The position numbers and the translations under genes were made by a program. 35,888 nucleotides of DNA from Lachnospiraceae bacterium (GTDB lineage Bacteria; Bacillota_A; Clostridia; Lachnospirales; Lachnospiraceae), in assembly GCA_021770615.1 (NCBI GenBank), contig JAETQR010000038.1, positions 1 to 35,888 on the forward strand, read 5' to 3'. Below are positions 1-9,370 of this stretch, in pieces. How positions within the stretch are numbered: the stretch's first letter is position 1; each line of letters begins with the position of its first letter. Under the pieces are notes generated by a model, which had not been told where the DNA came from, did no database searches, and was given only the letters and a program-made list of their open reading frames with translations.

Positions 1-1
1 G

Positions 2-649
2 AAACCGGAGATGAAGGTAGACCGGGGATGCCGTGTGGGAAGGAACTACCATGATTATGAGGTATATATGGAAAAGCACCCGGACACGTCAGTGGTGCAG
101 ATGGACTCCGTGATCGGGAGCAGGGGAGGGAAAGTGCTGCTGACCATTTACTTTGTGAACGTATCGCTGATGCTTGGATTTCTGCGGGATGCTAATACAT
201 CACAGTCCGTGATCGACATTTACGATGGACTGTACCGGAAGCTGGGACCATCTGACTTTACAAGGCTGTTTCCGGTGATACTGACGGATAACGGGAGTGA
301 ATTCTCAAATCCGAAAAAGATAGAAAACGGACCGGAAGAAAGGGGATTCCAGAGGACGAGGATCTATTACTGCAATCCGAGTGCCCCGTACCAGAAAGCA
401 GAGATCGAAGTGGGTCATGAGTTCATCCGCAGGATCGTGCCGAAGGGAAAGAGTTTCGATGAACTGGAGCAGGAAGACGTGGAGCGGATGATGGACCATA
501 TCAATTCGTACCGGAGAAAGAAACTGAACGGAAAAAGCCCGTATGAAGCATTCAGCTTTTATTACGGGGAAGACCTAGCGGAGAAACTGGGATGCCACAA
601 GGTTGCCGCCAGAGACATCAATCTCACGCCAGGGCTTCTAAAAAGATAA
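2..649 (+). CDS. IS30-like transposase, C-terminal part (cut by window edge)
   Basis: The frame is open from base 2 to the TAA at 647-649, and the first in-frame ATG (11) does not look like a real start, so the N-terminal helix-turn-helix lies outside the window. What is visible is a DDE integrase-type core. VVQMDSVIG carries the first Asp, ILTDNGSEF the second Asp, and the Glu is in QKAEIEVGHEF. A C-terminal NSYRRKKLNGKSPYEAF segment follows, typical of IS30-family enzymes. The protein would cut and join the ends of its own element. Nothing in the visible part is broken, so the copy could be active. Family assignment is from motif recognition. Confidence 0.85.
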   Translation, partial: KPEMKVDRGCRVGRNYHDYEVYMEKHPDTSVVQMDSVIGSRGGKVLLTIYFVNVSLMLGFLRDANTSQSVIDIYDGLYRKLGPSDFTRLFPVILTDNGSEFSNPKKIENGPEERGFQRTRIYYCNPSAPYQKAEIEVGHEFIRRIVPKGKSFDELEQEDVERMMDHINSYRRKKLNGKSPYEAFSFYYGEDLAEKLGCHKVAARDINLTPGLLKR

Positions 650-800
650 TAAAGTAAGAGAATAAAAACGCGGACCGCCGGCTAGGAAAAGGACGACAAC
701 AGGCGTGAATTTCGTGGTACAAAATTTGTAAGACGGAACTGACGTCCCATTTTGGTGCGCATTTTTATCCTGCTGTGGGACCATTATACCACAGATTCGG
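650..800. other. Non-coding 3' flank of the transposase
   Basis: I see no gene here. A short inverted repeat, CTGTGG (772-777) against CCACAG (789-794), could be a weak hairpin. The stretch probably belongs to the insertion element together with the repeats that follow. Confidence 0.4.
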
Positions 801-900
801 AGAAAAAAACGGGAAAGTCATAACAAAAGTGGAATTTCGGTTACAAAATTTGAATGCTGCTTTCAAAATGTGAAAGTCGATTACAAAACGGGAAGGTCGG
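801..900. repeat. Five tandem 20-bp repeats at the IS end
   Basis: Five consecutive 20-base blocks (801-820, 821-840, 841-860, 861-880, 881-900) follow one pattern, roughly TTACAAAAYKKGAAAGTCGG. Examples are TTACAAAATTTGAATGCTGC at 841 and TTACAAAACGGGAAGGTCGG at 881. A looser relative, GTACAAAATTTGTAAGACGG, lies at 717-736. The array sits between the transposase and the next gene's promoter. It is probably the transposase-binding end of the element; that role is inference. Confidence 0.7.
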
Positions 901-941
901 GTTACATTCGAGCCTGCCCCCCCTTCTGAAATGAAAAGATG

Positions 942-1009
942 GCAAAATATACCCTAAAAAGTGCGAATTGTACCGGAGAGAGTTTTTTTTGGGAAAAATC
1001 TGCTATAAT
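942..1009 (+). promoter_or_regulatory. Direct-repeat activator-like box plus extended -10 upstream of chemoreceptor
   Basis: Two direct repeats, GCAAAATATACC (942-953) and GCGAATTGTACC (963-974), are exactly 21 bp apart. They are followed by an extended -10, TGCTATAAT, with the hexamer at 1004-1009. No good -35 is present, which suits an activator-dependent promoter. A nearly identical arrangement occurs at 9304-9370. The regulator is unknown. Confidence 0.55.
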
Positions 1010-1109
1010 AAATCTGTTCTATATGCGTCTGTTTTTCGGAGATTCTTATGATTGGCGCAATCTGGATTAACATTATAAAATAAAACATGAATAGAAATGA
1101 GGCAGGATT

Positions 1110-3110
1110 ATGAGAAGAACGATCAAAGGAAGACTGACACTCAGTGTGATCTGTATTGTTGTGGTGAGTATCATACTGACAACGATTGGAATTGTCATAG
1201 TGGCAGGGAGGCATCTGATCCAGAATCAGACGGAGGCGTTGCAGTTAAACGCAGATAAGTATGCAGAGCAGATCAATACCTGGATCGAGAATGAAAAAAT
1301 GCTTGCCGCCGGGACGGCAAACAGCATCGAAGCTGCCGGGCAGACCGAAAATGATTTTATACAATCTGTGCTGGATACATATGCGGAAGGAAGAGAAGAA
1401 CTTTTGAATCTGTACTGTGGCACGAAAGACAGCGAATTTATCCAGTCGAACCGGGAGGCAGAGATTCCGGATGGGTATGATCCGGTACAGAGGGGATGGT
1501 ATCAGCAGGCTGCCGAGAAAAAGGCGGTGATCGTAACAGATCCCTACTGGGATGTACTGACGAACCAGATGTGCACGACGATTGCAGCGCCGGTTTACAT
1601 AGAGGATGAACTGGTGGCAGTGATCGGTCTGGATGTGACGCTTGGAACAGTGACGGATCTGACAGGGAGCATAGATTTTGCAGAGGGTGTCTATGGATTT
1701 CTCGCAGACAGCAGCGGGCAGTATGTAGCACATAAAAATAAAGAATATGAGCCGACAGAAGAAACTGCAGTATTAGTTACGGATATCATGCCCGGGCTTT
1801 CGGGGCTTATGGATGGGACAGAGAAGAGTGTCATAAAGCAAAAGGATTATGATGGCAGCGAATGCTATTTTGCGGCGTCTGTTATCACCGGAAGTGATTG
1901 GAGCCTGGGCGTTGTGGTGCCGACGGCCAATGTTATAAGTTCACTCAGGATGATGATCGTCGTGGCGATTGTGATCGCACTGGTGATCATTGCACTCGTG
2001 ACCGTTTTCATGGCGGGACTGATCGGCAGGACGCTGGCGCCGGTACAGATGCTTAAACAGTTTGCGTCCGGTGATTTTTCGGAAAATACGGTCAGTGAGA
2101 AAACGATTCCGAAAGAATATAAAAATGAGACTGAGCAGATCCGAACGGCGACTGCCGAGGTAAAGCAGCAGATCCGTGGCATTATTTTAAATACAAAGGA
2201 AGAGGCAGAAAATATCGGTACGATCGCAGAGGGTACCTCTTCTGAGATGACTGTGCTGACGCAGGGGATTTCGGATATACTGGATTCTGTCATGCAGGTG
2301 ATGAAACAAACTACGGAGGCAAAAGAACTGGCTGAGAATATAAAGGATACAGGACAGGAGCTCGGTGTCCTTGTAAAAGATGTGGCAAGAAAAGCCGGAG
2401 AGGCTGCAGAGCAGTCTGGTGATATCATGGAGCGTGCAGGCAGACAGCACGAAGAGTCTGAAAAATCCGGCAAAGAGGCCGTTTCTCTCTATGAGGAAAC
2501 AAAGGGAGAGTTGGAAAAAGCGATTTCAGACAGCCAGCGGGTAAAAGATATCGATACATTGACGGAAGAAATCCTGTCCATTAGTTCGCAGACGAATCTT
2601 TTAGCACTGAATGCTTCGATCGAGGCGGCAAGGGCCGGGGAGGCAGGCAAAGGATTTTCTGTCGTTGCCAATGAGATCCGTGATCTGGCGGATAATTCGA
2701 GGGTGGCGGTCGATAAGATCCGCCAGGTGACGGAAGACGTTGTGAAAAATGTGTCTGTCCTGTCGGAAAGTTCTGAGAAGCTGCTACAGTTTATGAATGA
2801 AAAAGTAATGAAAGATTATAAAGGAATGACGGAACTTGCCGGAATGTATAAGAAGGATGCCGTTTTTTACAGTGGGATATCGAGCGACCTCGGAACTGCT
2901 TCCGAGCAGATGAGTACCAGTATGGAGGGGATCAATGAGTCGATCCGGGCTATTACGGAACTGGTCGGAGCTATTACGGAATATATGAAAGAGATGGAGC
3001 AGTCTGCTAAAAATTCCGATGAAAATTCCAATGCTGTCCTTGCGAAAATGGAGGAACTGTTCCGTTTGAGCGGACTTTTGAATGAGACGGTAGCTTCTTT
3101 TAAGGTGTGA
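1110..3110 (+). CDS. Methyl-accepting chemotaxis protein with periplasmic-type Cache sensor
   Basis: This 666-aa receptor senses an external ligand and controls CheA. TM1 is at about residues 10-32. It is followed by an extracellular dCache-like region (about 45-275, containing [20 protein letters not shown] and [16 protein letters not shown]). TM2 is at about 279-305, then a HAMP segment and a long coiled-coil signalling domain. The conserved hairpin tip (about residues 490-520, including [20 protein letters not shown]) is the CheA/CheW contact. The start follows GAGGCAGGATT. The gene is a single transcription unit with its own promoter and a strong terminator. The ligand cannot be told from sequence; dCache sensors often bind amino acids or other small metabolites. 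Confidence 0.93.
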   Translation: MRRTIKGRLTLSVICIVVVSIILTTIGIVIVAGRHLIQNQTEALQLNADKYAEQINTWIENEKMLAAGTANSIEAAGQTENDFIQSVLDTYAEGREELLNLYCGTKDSEFIQSNREAEIPDGYDPVQRGWYQQAAEKKAVIVTDPYWDVLTNQMCTTIAAPVYIEDELVAVIGLDVTLGTVTDLTGSIDFAEGVYGFLADSSGQYVAHKNKEYEPTEETAVLVTDIMPGLSGLMDGTEKSVIKQKDYDGSECYFAASVITGSDWSLGVVVPTANVISSLRMMIVVAIVIALVIIALVTVFMAGLIGRTLAPVQMLKQFASGDFSENTVSEKTIPKEYKNETEQIRTATAEVKQQIRGIILNTKEEAENIGTIAEGTSSEMTVLTQGISDILDSVMQVMKQTTEAKELAENIKDTGQELGVLVKDVARKAGEAAEQSGDIMERAGRQHEESEKSGKEAVSLYEETKGELEKAISDSQRVKDIDTLTEEILSISSQTNLLALNASIEAARAGEAGKGFSVVANEIRDLADNSRVAVDKIRQVTEDVVKNVSVLSESSEKLLQFMNEKVMKDYKGMTELAGMYKKDAVFYSGISSDLGTASEQMSTSMEGINESIRAITELVGAITEYMKEMEQSAKNSDENSNAVLAKMEELFRLSGLLNETVASFKV

Positions 3111-3146
3111 GGAATACGACAGAGCAAGCAGGAAAAATAATACTTC

Positions 3147-3189
3147 AAAATCAGGGCCGGATAACAAGGATCGATCCGGCCCTGATTTT
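3147..3189 (+). terminator. Rho-independent terminator after chemoreceptor
   Basis: A perfect 16-bp stem pairs 3147-3162 with 3174-3189 (core TCAGGGCCGGAT), with an 11-base loop and T-rich sequence downstream (TTTTATTTTT). The A run on the left side would let it work in both directions. Confidence 0.9.
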
Positions 3190-3350
3190 ATTTTTGGGGT
3201 GATTTTGAGTAAGACATGACGATATCAGTCAAAATCCGTCATCCGATACGGAGAGAATAGGAGAAAATTACTTTAAAAACGGGGATATTTGAGGTGGTAT
3301 TGTGCATATTATACAAAAAAGGAACAAAGTATTTGTGGAAGATTTTGAAA

Positions 3351-3387
3351 GAAAATGATTGACTATGACTGAAAATGGCGTTATACT
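3351..3387 (+). promoter_or_regulatory. fru operon promoter with candidate FruR operator
   Basis: The -35 TTGACT (3359-3364) and -10 TATACT (3382-3387) are 17 bp apart. The 7-mer GAAAATG occurs at 3351-3357 and again at 3371-3377, exactly 20 bp apart and flanking the -35. DeoR-type sugar regulators often bind direct repeats at their own promoter, so this is the likely FruR site. The operator role is inference. Confidence 0.7.
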
Positions 3388-3423
3388 AAAAATATCAAAA
3401 AGACAGGGAACGGAGGTGAGAAT

Positions 3424-4176
3424 ATGCTGACCGAGGAGAGACAGCAGAGGATCCTTGAACTGGTGGAAAAGAACAAAAGCGTTTCGATGCAAAACCTTAT
3501 GGAAGAACTGCACATATCGGAATCGACAGTGAGAAGAGACCTGAATATGCTTGACGAGCAGGGGAGACTGAACAGGGTGAGGGGCGGAGCGATGATGAGG
3601 GACAGTTCTTATCATACAAAGGATGATGATATTTCCCACAGAAAGCTGATCCATCAGGAAGAAAAGCGAAAAATTGCCAGATATGCAGCTTCTCTCATCG
3701 AACCAGATGATTTTGTGTTTTTGGATGCCGGGACGACGACGGAACTGATGATCGAGTATCTGACTGAGAAGCGGGCCGTGTTTGTGACAAATGCCATCAG
3801 TCATGCCCAGAAGCTTTCGGAAGCAGGATATACGACGTATCTTCCCGGCGGCGAGTTCAAAGCGACGACAGGAGCGGTCGTCGGAGACGAGGCAGTTGAG
3901 AGCCTGAGAAAGTATAATTTTACAAAAGGGTTCTGGGGAGCGAATGGTGTCAGCATGGACATGGGTTTCAGCACACCGGATGTAAAAGAGGCCATGATCA
4001 AGAAAACAGCGATGGCAAACAGTGCGAAGCGTTATGTTCTCTGTGACCCCAGCAAGTTTTCACAGATATCCTGCGTAAAATTTGCTGATTTTACACATGC
4101 TGTCATTATTACTACAGAAGTGCCGGGGGAGGGATTCTCCCACTGTGATAACATCGTGGAGGTGAAGAAACTGTGA
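3424..4176 (+). CDS. fruR: DeoR-family repressor of the fructose operon
   Basis: This 250-aa protein has an N-terminal DeoR winged helix-turn-helix (residues 1-57; recognition helix in SESTVRRDLNMLDEQ) and a C-terminal sugar-phosphate sensing domain (about 75-235, with DAGTTTELMIEYL and GANGVSMDMGFSTPD). The start follows CGGAGGTGAGAAT. It is the first gene of the operon, and its stop overlaps the GTG start of fruK. By analogy with FruR of other Firmicutes it should repress the operon until fructose 1-phosphate binds. Its own promoter carries a paired GAAAATG motif that could be its operator. Confidence 0.9.
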   Translation: MLTEERQQRILELVEKNKSVSMQNLMEELHISESTVRRDLNMLDEQGRLNRVRGGAMMRDSSYHTKDDDISHRKLIHQEEKRKIARYAASLIEPDDFVFLDAGTTTELMIEYLTEKRAVFVTNAISHAQKLSEAGYTTYLPGGEFKATTGAVVGDEAVESLRKYNFTKGFWGANGVSMDMGFSTPDVKEAMIKKTAMANSAKRYVLCDPSKFSQISCVKFADFTHAVIITTEVPGEGFSHCDNIVEVKKL

Positions 4177-5087
4177 TTTATACCGTGACATTTAATCCAT
4201 CGCTGGATTACATTGTGCGGGTAGATGATTTTCAGACAGGAAGGGTGAACCGGACAGCTGAGGAGATCATCTATGCCGGGGGCAAAGGGATCAATGTATC
4301 TATCGTATTAAAGAATTTGGGCTTTGACAGTACAGCGCTCGGGTTTCTCGCCGGATTTACCGGAAAAGAGATCCGGAGGCTGATGGAGTGTCAGGGGATA
4401 TGTGCCGACTTTATCGAGGTAGAGGAGGGCATTTCCCGCATTAATTTAAAACTCCGGTCAAACGAAGAAAGTGAGATCAACGGACAGGGCCCGGAGATCC
4501 AGGAAGCAGATATCCGGAAATTGTACCGGAAACTTGACAGCCTGCAGGATGGCGATGTGCTTGTGCTCGCAGGGAGTATTCCATCCGTTATGCCGGAATC
4601 CATGTATATGGACATTATGAAATATCTGTCAGACAGGAAATTAAGGATCGTGGTAGATGCGACGAGGGATCTTCTTGTGAATGTACTGCCATATCATCCA
4701 TTTCTTGTGAAACCGAATAACCATGAGCTGGGTGAGATTTTTGGTGTAGAACTGACGGACAAAAAAGAAGTCGCTGTATATGCAAAAAAACTTCAGGAAA
4801 AGGGTGCCAGGAATGTCCTTGTTTCGATGGCGGGCGACGGCGCTGTATTCGTGACAGAAGAGGGCGATGTTTATGAGAGCAGCGCACCGAAAGGAAAGGT
4901 CGTTAATTCGGTCGGCGCGGGGGATTCCATGGTCGCCGGATTTCTCGCCGGATATATGCAGTCAGGGGATTACCGGACAGCATTTAAGCTTGGGCTCTGT
5001 ACGGGAAGTGCCAGTGCCTTTTCAGAACAGTTGGCGACAAAACAGGAAGTGGATGCGATCATGAATGCACATACATTTGAATTTTAA
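4173..5087 (+). CDS. fruK: 1-phosphofructokinase
   Basis: This PfkB-family kinase (304 aa, normal length) phosphorylates fructose 1-phosphate to fructose 1,6-bisphosphate with ATP. The substrate-binding region has AGGKGINVS (about 35-43). The catalytic motif VGAGDSMVAGF has its Asp at residue 251. The start is GTG at 4173, overlapping the fruR stop, with GGAGGTGAA just upstream. Coupling to fruR and to the downstream PTS permease identifies it as FruK rather than a tagatose-6-phosphate kinase. Confidence 0.95.
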   Translation: MIYTVTFNPSLDYIVRVDDFQTGRVNRTAEEIIYAGGKGINVSIVLKNLGFDSTALGFLAGFTGKEIRRLMECQGICADFIEVEEGISRINLKLRSNEESEINGQGPEIQEADIRKLYRKLDSLQDGDVLVLAGSIPSVMPESMYMDIMKYLSDRKLRIVVDATRDLLVNVLPYHPFLVKPNNHELGEIFGVELTDKKEVAVYAKKLQEKGARNVLVSMAGDGAVFVTEEGDVYESSAPKGKVVNSVGAGDSMVAGFLAGYMQSGDYRTAFKLGLCTGSASAFSEQLATKQEVDAIMNAHTFEF

Positions 5088-5117
5088 TCGTTTTAATAAT
5101 AGGAAGGAGAAAATGAT

Positions 5118-7190
5118 ATGAGGATTATTGATTTGCTGGCTCCGGAAAGTATCCGTCTGGATGGCCAGGCAACGGATAAAAAGGACGCCTTAGACAAGAT
5201 GGTAGAGCTTATGTCGGCCAGTGGAAAGATCAATGATGTTGAGACATACCGAAAGGGCGTTTATGCAAGGGAGGAAGAGAGTACAACGGGGATCGGGGAA
5301 GGAATTGCGATCCCGCACTGCAAGTCGGATGCGGTAAGTAAACCCGGGCTTGCAGCGATGGTAGTGCCGGATGGGGTGGAATTTGATGCGCTGGACGGAC
5401 AGCCGGTAAACTTACTCTTTTTGATCGCAGCACCGAATACGGAGGATAATGTACATCTTGATGTACTCAGCAAGCTCTCGGTCCTTTTGATGGATGAGGC
5501 ATTTACCTCAGGGTTGAAAAGTGCCGGAAGTGTAGATGAGTTTTTGAAAGTGATCGATGCGGCTGAGAGTGACAGGGATGAGGAGAAGGAAGACCGTGCA
5601 GAGACAGCGGAAGTGGCAGAAAGTGGCCAGAAACGGATTCTGGCTGTCACCGGATGCCCGACCGGGATCGCCCATACTTATATGGCTGCAGAGGCGATCG
5701 AAAAGAAGGCAAAAGAGCTTGGGTATCAGGTCAAGGTCGAGACAAGAGGATCCGGCGGTGCAAAGAACGTACTAACCGCAGAGGAGATCGAAAAAGCAGA
5801 TGGTATCATCGTGGCGGCAGATACGAAAGTGCCGATGGACCGTTTTGCCGGAAAGCGTGTGGTCGTGACAAAAGTGGCGGATGGGATCAATAAATCAGAG
5901 GAGCTGATCCGAAAAGCACTCGATGGAACGGCGCCGGTTTATGAAGGCGGTTCCGGAGATACGGAGGAGAGCGGATCCGGAGAAAAGGAGTCGTTCGGAC
6001 ATGCGGCATATAAGCATCTGATGAGTGGTGTGTCCCATATGCTTCCGTTCGTGATCGGCGGCGGTATTATGACGGCGATCGCATTTTTGATCGATACGAT
6101 CTGTGGCTATGGTTCGACCGGGGGTGGGAATTTTGGTTCATGTACGCCATTGTCGGCGTTGTTTAAGTATATCGGGGGATTGTCAATGGGAATGATGGTT
6201 CCGGTGCTCGCAGGTTATATCGCTTATTCCATCGCAGACAGACCGGGGTTAGCAGTCGGATTTGCAGGCGGACTGCTGGCGGCAAATGGAAATGCCATTC
6301 TGGCTGCCTATCCGTTTGCCGGTGATACAGCCTCCATGGGTGGTTTTTCAAAGTTTATCTCTGATTTTGCCTTTGTCGGTGAAAATAGCGGAAATACGGT
6401 GTCTGGTTTTTTGGGTGGTATCGTGGCAGGATTTCTCGCAGGATTCCTTGTACTCGGACTAAAAAAACTGTGCAGCAATCTGCCCGATGCGCTTGATGGC
6501 ATCAAGCCGACGCTGATCTATCCGCTTGTGGGAATCTTTGCAGTCGGTGTACTGATGTGTATGATCTTTAATCCGCTGATCGGTTTGATCAATACCGGCC
6601 TTAGTAATATGCTGACGAGTATTTCCGACGCGGGCATGATCACGGTACTCGGGCTTATCCTCGGTGCGATGATGGCAATCGATATGGGTGGTCCGATCAA
6701 TAAGGCAGCGTATGTATTTGGAACGGGGATGTTAGCGACAGCGACCCAGATGATGAATGAAGGTCTTCAGGCTTCCGATCCGGCTGTTCAGGCATGTTAT
6801 ATCGCAATGGCGTCCATTATGATCGGTGGTATGGTTCCGCCGGTCGGGATCGCAGTGGCTTGTAAACTGTTCCCGAAAAAATTTACGGCAGCAGAGCGGG
6901 GATCTGCGGTATCCAATATCGTAATGGGATGTTCTTTTATCACGGAGGGTGCGATCCCGTTTGCAGCATCGGATCCGTTCCATGTCATTCCGTGTACGAT
7001 GGTCGGCGCCGGTGTGGCAGGATTTTTATCCGCACTGTTTGGGTGTACGCTCATGGCTCCGCACGGTGGTATTTTCGTATTTGCAACAGTTGGGCAGCCG
7101 TTCTTATATATCGTGGCGTGGCTGATCGGCTCGGCGGTGACGACGGTCATGCTTGGATTTATCAAACGGGATGCAAAAGCTGGCTCATAA
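5118..7190 (+). CDS. fruA: Fructose-specific PTS enzyme IIABC
   Basis: This 690-aa permease takes up fructose and phosphorylates it to fructose 1-phosphate. Domains in order: EIIA (1-150, phospho-His67 in AIPHCKS), an acidic linker (150-170), EIIB (172-270, phospho-Cys180 in VTGCPTGIAHTYMAAE), a Gly/Ser/Glu linker, and membrane EIIC (about 296-690, many hydrophobic segments starting at LPFVIGGGIMTAIAFL). AGGAAGGAGAAAATGAT precedes the ATG. All three phosphotransfer domains and their active residues are intact. Phosphate should come from the HPr and EI encoded downstream. Confidence 0.95.
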   Translation: MRIIDLLAPESIRLDGQATDKKDALDKMVELMSASGKINDVETYRKGVYAREEESTTGIGEGIAIPHCKSDAVSKPGLAAMVVPDGVEFDALDGQPVNLLFLIAAPNTEDNVHLDVLSKLSVLLMDEAFTSGLKSAGSVDEFLKVIDAAESDRDEEKEDRAETAEVAESGQKRILAVTGCPTGIAHTYMAAEAIEKKAKELGYQVKVETRGSGGAKNVLTAEEIEKADGIIVAADTKVPMDRFAGKRVVVTKVADGINKSEELIRKALDGTAPVYEGGSGDTEESGSGEKESFGHAAYKHLMSGVSHMLPFVIGGGIMTAIAFLIDTICGYGSTGGGNFGSCTPLSALFKYIGGLSMGMMVPVLAGYIAYSIADRPGLAVGFAGGLLAANGNAILAAYPFAGDTASMGGFSKFISDFAFVGENSGNTVSGFLGGIVAGFLAGFLVLGLKKLCSNLPDALDGIKPTLIYPLVGIFAVGVLMCMIFNPLIGLINTGLSNMLTSISDAGMITVLGLILGAMMAIDMGGPINKAAYVFGTGMLATATQMMNEGLQASDPAVQACYIAMASIMIGGMVPPVGIAVACKLFPKKFTAAERGSAVSNIVMGCSFITEGAIPFAASDPFHVIPCTMVGAGVAGFLSALFGCTLMAPHGGIFVFATVGQPFLYIVAWLIGSAVTTVMLGFIKRDAKAGS

Positions 7191-7317
7191 GAGCAGATAA
7201 TAAAGTAAAAGATATTAGTAAAAGATATCAGTAGAATAACCGGACGGGTGATGACGGGTTGGTAAGATCCGCACCATCTGTTCCGGCAACAATAAAAAAG
7301 AAAGCGAGGATAAAGAA

Positions 7318-7575
7318 ATGAAAGAATTTAGTTATGTGATCACAGATGAGCAGGGAATCCATGCAAGGCCGGCGGGGATGTTTGTCAAGGAGGCGGCAGC
7401 CTGCGAGTGCAGCGTTACGATCAGTAAGGACGGAAAGGAAGTTGACGCTAAGAGACTTCTTGCTGTGATGGGTCTCGGCGTGAAAAAGGGTCAGGAGATC
7501 ATATTAAAAGCAGACGGAGCAGATGAGGAGGCAGCGATCGAAAAACTCAGTACATTTTTGAAAGAGAATCTGTAA
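7318..7575 (+). CDS. ptsH: HPr-type phosphocarrier lacking Ser46
   Basis: This 85-aa HPr passes phosphate from EI to the EIIA domain. The catalytic His15 sits in QGIHARPAG. The usual regulatory site, Ser46 in KSIMGVMSLG, is replaced: the aligned segment is KRLLAVMGLG, so residue 46 is Arg. It should therefore not be a substrate of HPr kinase, nor act as a Ser-phosphorylated co-repressor with CcpA. A 127-bp gap without a gene separates it from fruA, and AAAGCGAGGA precedes the start. It lies in the fructose operon with ptsI, so it may be the carrier dedicated to this relay or the cell's general HPr. Confidence 0.92.
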   Translation: MKEFSYVITDEQGIHARPAGMFVKEAAACECSVTISKDGKEVDAKRLLAVMGLGVKKGQEIILKADGADEEAAIEKLSTFLKENL

Positions 7576-7591
7576 TGATGGAGGCGGTGCA

Positions 7592-9214
7592 ATGAATGTA
7601 TTGGAAGGCAAGAGCGTATATGGCGGTATTGCGATCGGGAAGATCTCGGTTTTTGCCAAGGGAGACCGCCAGGTAAAGCGCGAGTCGGTCGAAGATCCGG
7701 CAGCTGAGCTTAAGCGCTTTACAGACGCAAAAGAAAAAGCAAAAGAGCAGTTGAAGGGACTTTATGAGAAAGCTCTTCAGGAGGTCGGTGAGGTCAATGC
7801 CATGATCTTTGATGTTCACCAGATGATGTTAGACGATCTGGATTATGTAGAACCGATCACGAATATCATCGAGACCCAGAAAGTAAATGCGGAATTTGCA
7901 GTAGCGACGACAGGAGATAACCTTTCTGAAGTATTTGCATCGATGGATGATGCTTATATGAAGGAGAGGGCGGCAGATATCAAAGACATATCAAACCGGG
8001 TCATCCGGATCCTTCAGGGAAGGGAGACAAGTGGACCTGACAATGACGAGCCGGTGATACTTGTAGCAGAGGATCTTGCACCGAGTGAGACTGTTCAGCT
8101 GGACAAAAGTAAAGTGTTGTCTTTTGTGACGAGGCTTGGCTCCACGAATTCGCATACAGCGATCCTTGCACGGACAATGAACATTCCGGCCCTGATCGGC
8201 GTCGCTTATTCAGAAGATATGGATGGGAAAATGGCAGTGGTTGATGGGTTTGCCGGTAAGATCTTTGTGGATCCGGACGAGGATACGCTTCGGGAGTACC
8301 AGAGCCGGAAGGACGAAGAAGATAATAAGAAAAAACTCCTTTTGGAATTGAAGGGAAAAGATACCGTGACGCCGGATGGGAAGAAGGTCAACCTGTACGC
8401 CAATATCGGCGGGGTTTCAGACGTTGCCAGTGTCTTAGAAAATGACGCCGGTGGGATCGGGCTTTTTCGCAGTGAGTTTCTCTATCTGGAATCGGATACA
8501 TATCCGACGGAGGAGGAGCAGTTCAAGGCGTACCGTACTGTTGCGGAGACGATGGCGGGAAAGAAGGTCATCATCCGTACACTCGATATCGGCGCCGATA
8601 AGCAGGTGGATTATTTTGATCTGGGTAAAGAGGACAATCCGGCGATGGGATACCGTGCAATCCGGATCTGCCTGGATCAGCCGGATATTTTCAAGACCCA
8701 GCTCCGTGCGATCTACCGTGCGAGCCACTATGGTACGATATCCATTATGTTCCCGATGATCATTTCTGTCAGTGAGGTAAAGAAGATAAAGGAAATAACG
8801 GAAGAGGTCAAAGAGGAGCTGAGTGCACAGGAAATCCCATATGGAGAAGTAGAGCTTGGGATCATGATCGAGACGCCGGCGGCTGTTATGATCAGCGACC
8901 AGCTAGCAAAAGAAGTAGACTTTTTCAGTATCGGAACCAACGACCTGACACAGTATACACTGGCGATCGACCGTCAGAATCCCAAACTGGATCCGATTTA
9001 TGATTCACATCATGAGGCAGTTCTGCGTATGCTTCAGATGGTCGTCGACAACGGCCACAAGGAGGGCTGCTGGGTTGGTATCTGTGGTGAACTCGGGGCA
9101 GATACAACGCTCACGGAGACATTTCTGCGGATGGGATTTGACGAGCTTTCCGTGACGCCTTCGATGGTGCTGAAGGTGAGGGATGTGATCCGGCGCACGG
9201 ATCTGTCAAAATAA
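7592..9214 (+). CDS. ptsI: PTS enzyme I (phosphoenolpyruvate-protein phosphotransferase)
   Basis: This 540-aa cytoplasmic enzyme takes phosphate from PEP and gives it to HPr. The phospho-His188 is in LGSTNSHTAILART. The C-terminal PEP-binding barrel is present (GIGLFRSEFLYL, IMIETPAAVMISD, FFSIGTNDLTQYTLAIDRQN), as is the catalytic Cys in WVGICGELGAD. Length is close to the 570-575 aa usual for the family. GGAGGCGGTGCA precedes the ATG, 16 bp after ptsH. It is the last gene of the operon before a terminator. Confidence 0.96.
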   Translation: MNVLEGKSVYGGIAIGKISVFAKGDRQVKRESVEDPAAELKRFTDAKEKAKEQLKGLYEKALQEVGEVNAMIFDVHQMMLDDLDYVEPITNIIETQKVNAEFAVATTGDNLSEVFASMDDAYMKERAADIKDISNRVIRILQGRETSGPDNDEPVILVAEDLAPSETVQLDKSKVLSFVTRLGSTNSHTAILARTMNIPALIGVAYSEDMDGKMAVVDGFAGKIFVDPDEDTLREYQSRKDEEDNKKKLLLELKGKDTVTPDGKKVNLYANIGGVSDVASVLENDAGGIGLFRSEFLYLESDTYPTEEEQFKAYRTVAETMAGKKVIIRTLDIGADKQVDYFDLGKEDNPAMGYRAIRICLDQPDIFKTQLRAIYRASHYGTISIMFPMIISVSEVKKIKEITEEVKEELSAQEIPYGEVELGIMIETPAAVMISDQLAKEVDFFSIGTNDLTQYTLAIDRQNPKLDPIYDSHHEAVLRMLQMVVDNGHKEGCWVGICGELGADTTLTETFLRMGFDELSVTPSMVLKVRDVIRRTDLSK

Positions 9215-9251
9215 TGTAAGTTTTTATCGTTTTATCGTATTTGTATGATTC

Positions 9252-9296
9252 AAAAGGACCAGTATCTATGAAATAAGGATGCTGGTCCTTTTTTTG
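9252..9296 (+). terminator. Terminator of the fru-pts operon
   Basis: A 15-bp stem pairs 9252-9266 with 9278-9292 (core AAAAGGACCAG), followed by a T run that ends before GGG at about 9297. Confidence 0.9.
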
Positions 9297-9303
9297 GGAA
9301 TGT

Positions 9304-9370
9304 GCAAATTATACCCCAAAAAGTGCAAAATATTCCAAAGATATTGAAAAACAGGATGAAATATTATATT
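9304..9370 (+). promoter_or_regulatory. Direct-repeat box and promoter of the giant surface protein
   Basis: GCAAATTATACC (9304-9315) and GCAAAATATTCC (9325-9336) are direct repeats 21 bp apart. They match the pair upstream of the chemoreceptor, including the spacer (CCCYAAAAAGTGC). A candidate promoter follows: TTGAAA (9344-9349) and TATATT (9365-9370), with a short 15-bp spacer. The distance from the second repeat to the -10 is 40 bp, against 41 bp at the other site. Confidence 0.55.

Noticed and set aside
954..1214. Minus-strand ORFs across the chemoreceptor and other large genes
   Set aside because: They have no RBS, unlikely composition, and lie fully opposite well-supported genes.
3304..3335. 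A third copy of the paired GCAAATTATACC box upstream of fruR
   Set aside because: Only the first half fits well, the spacing is 20 not 21, and the distance to the -10 is different.
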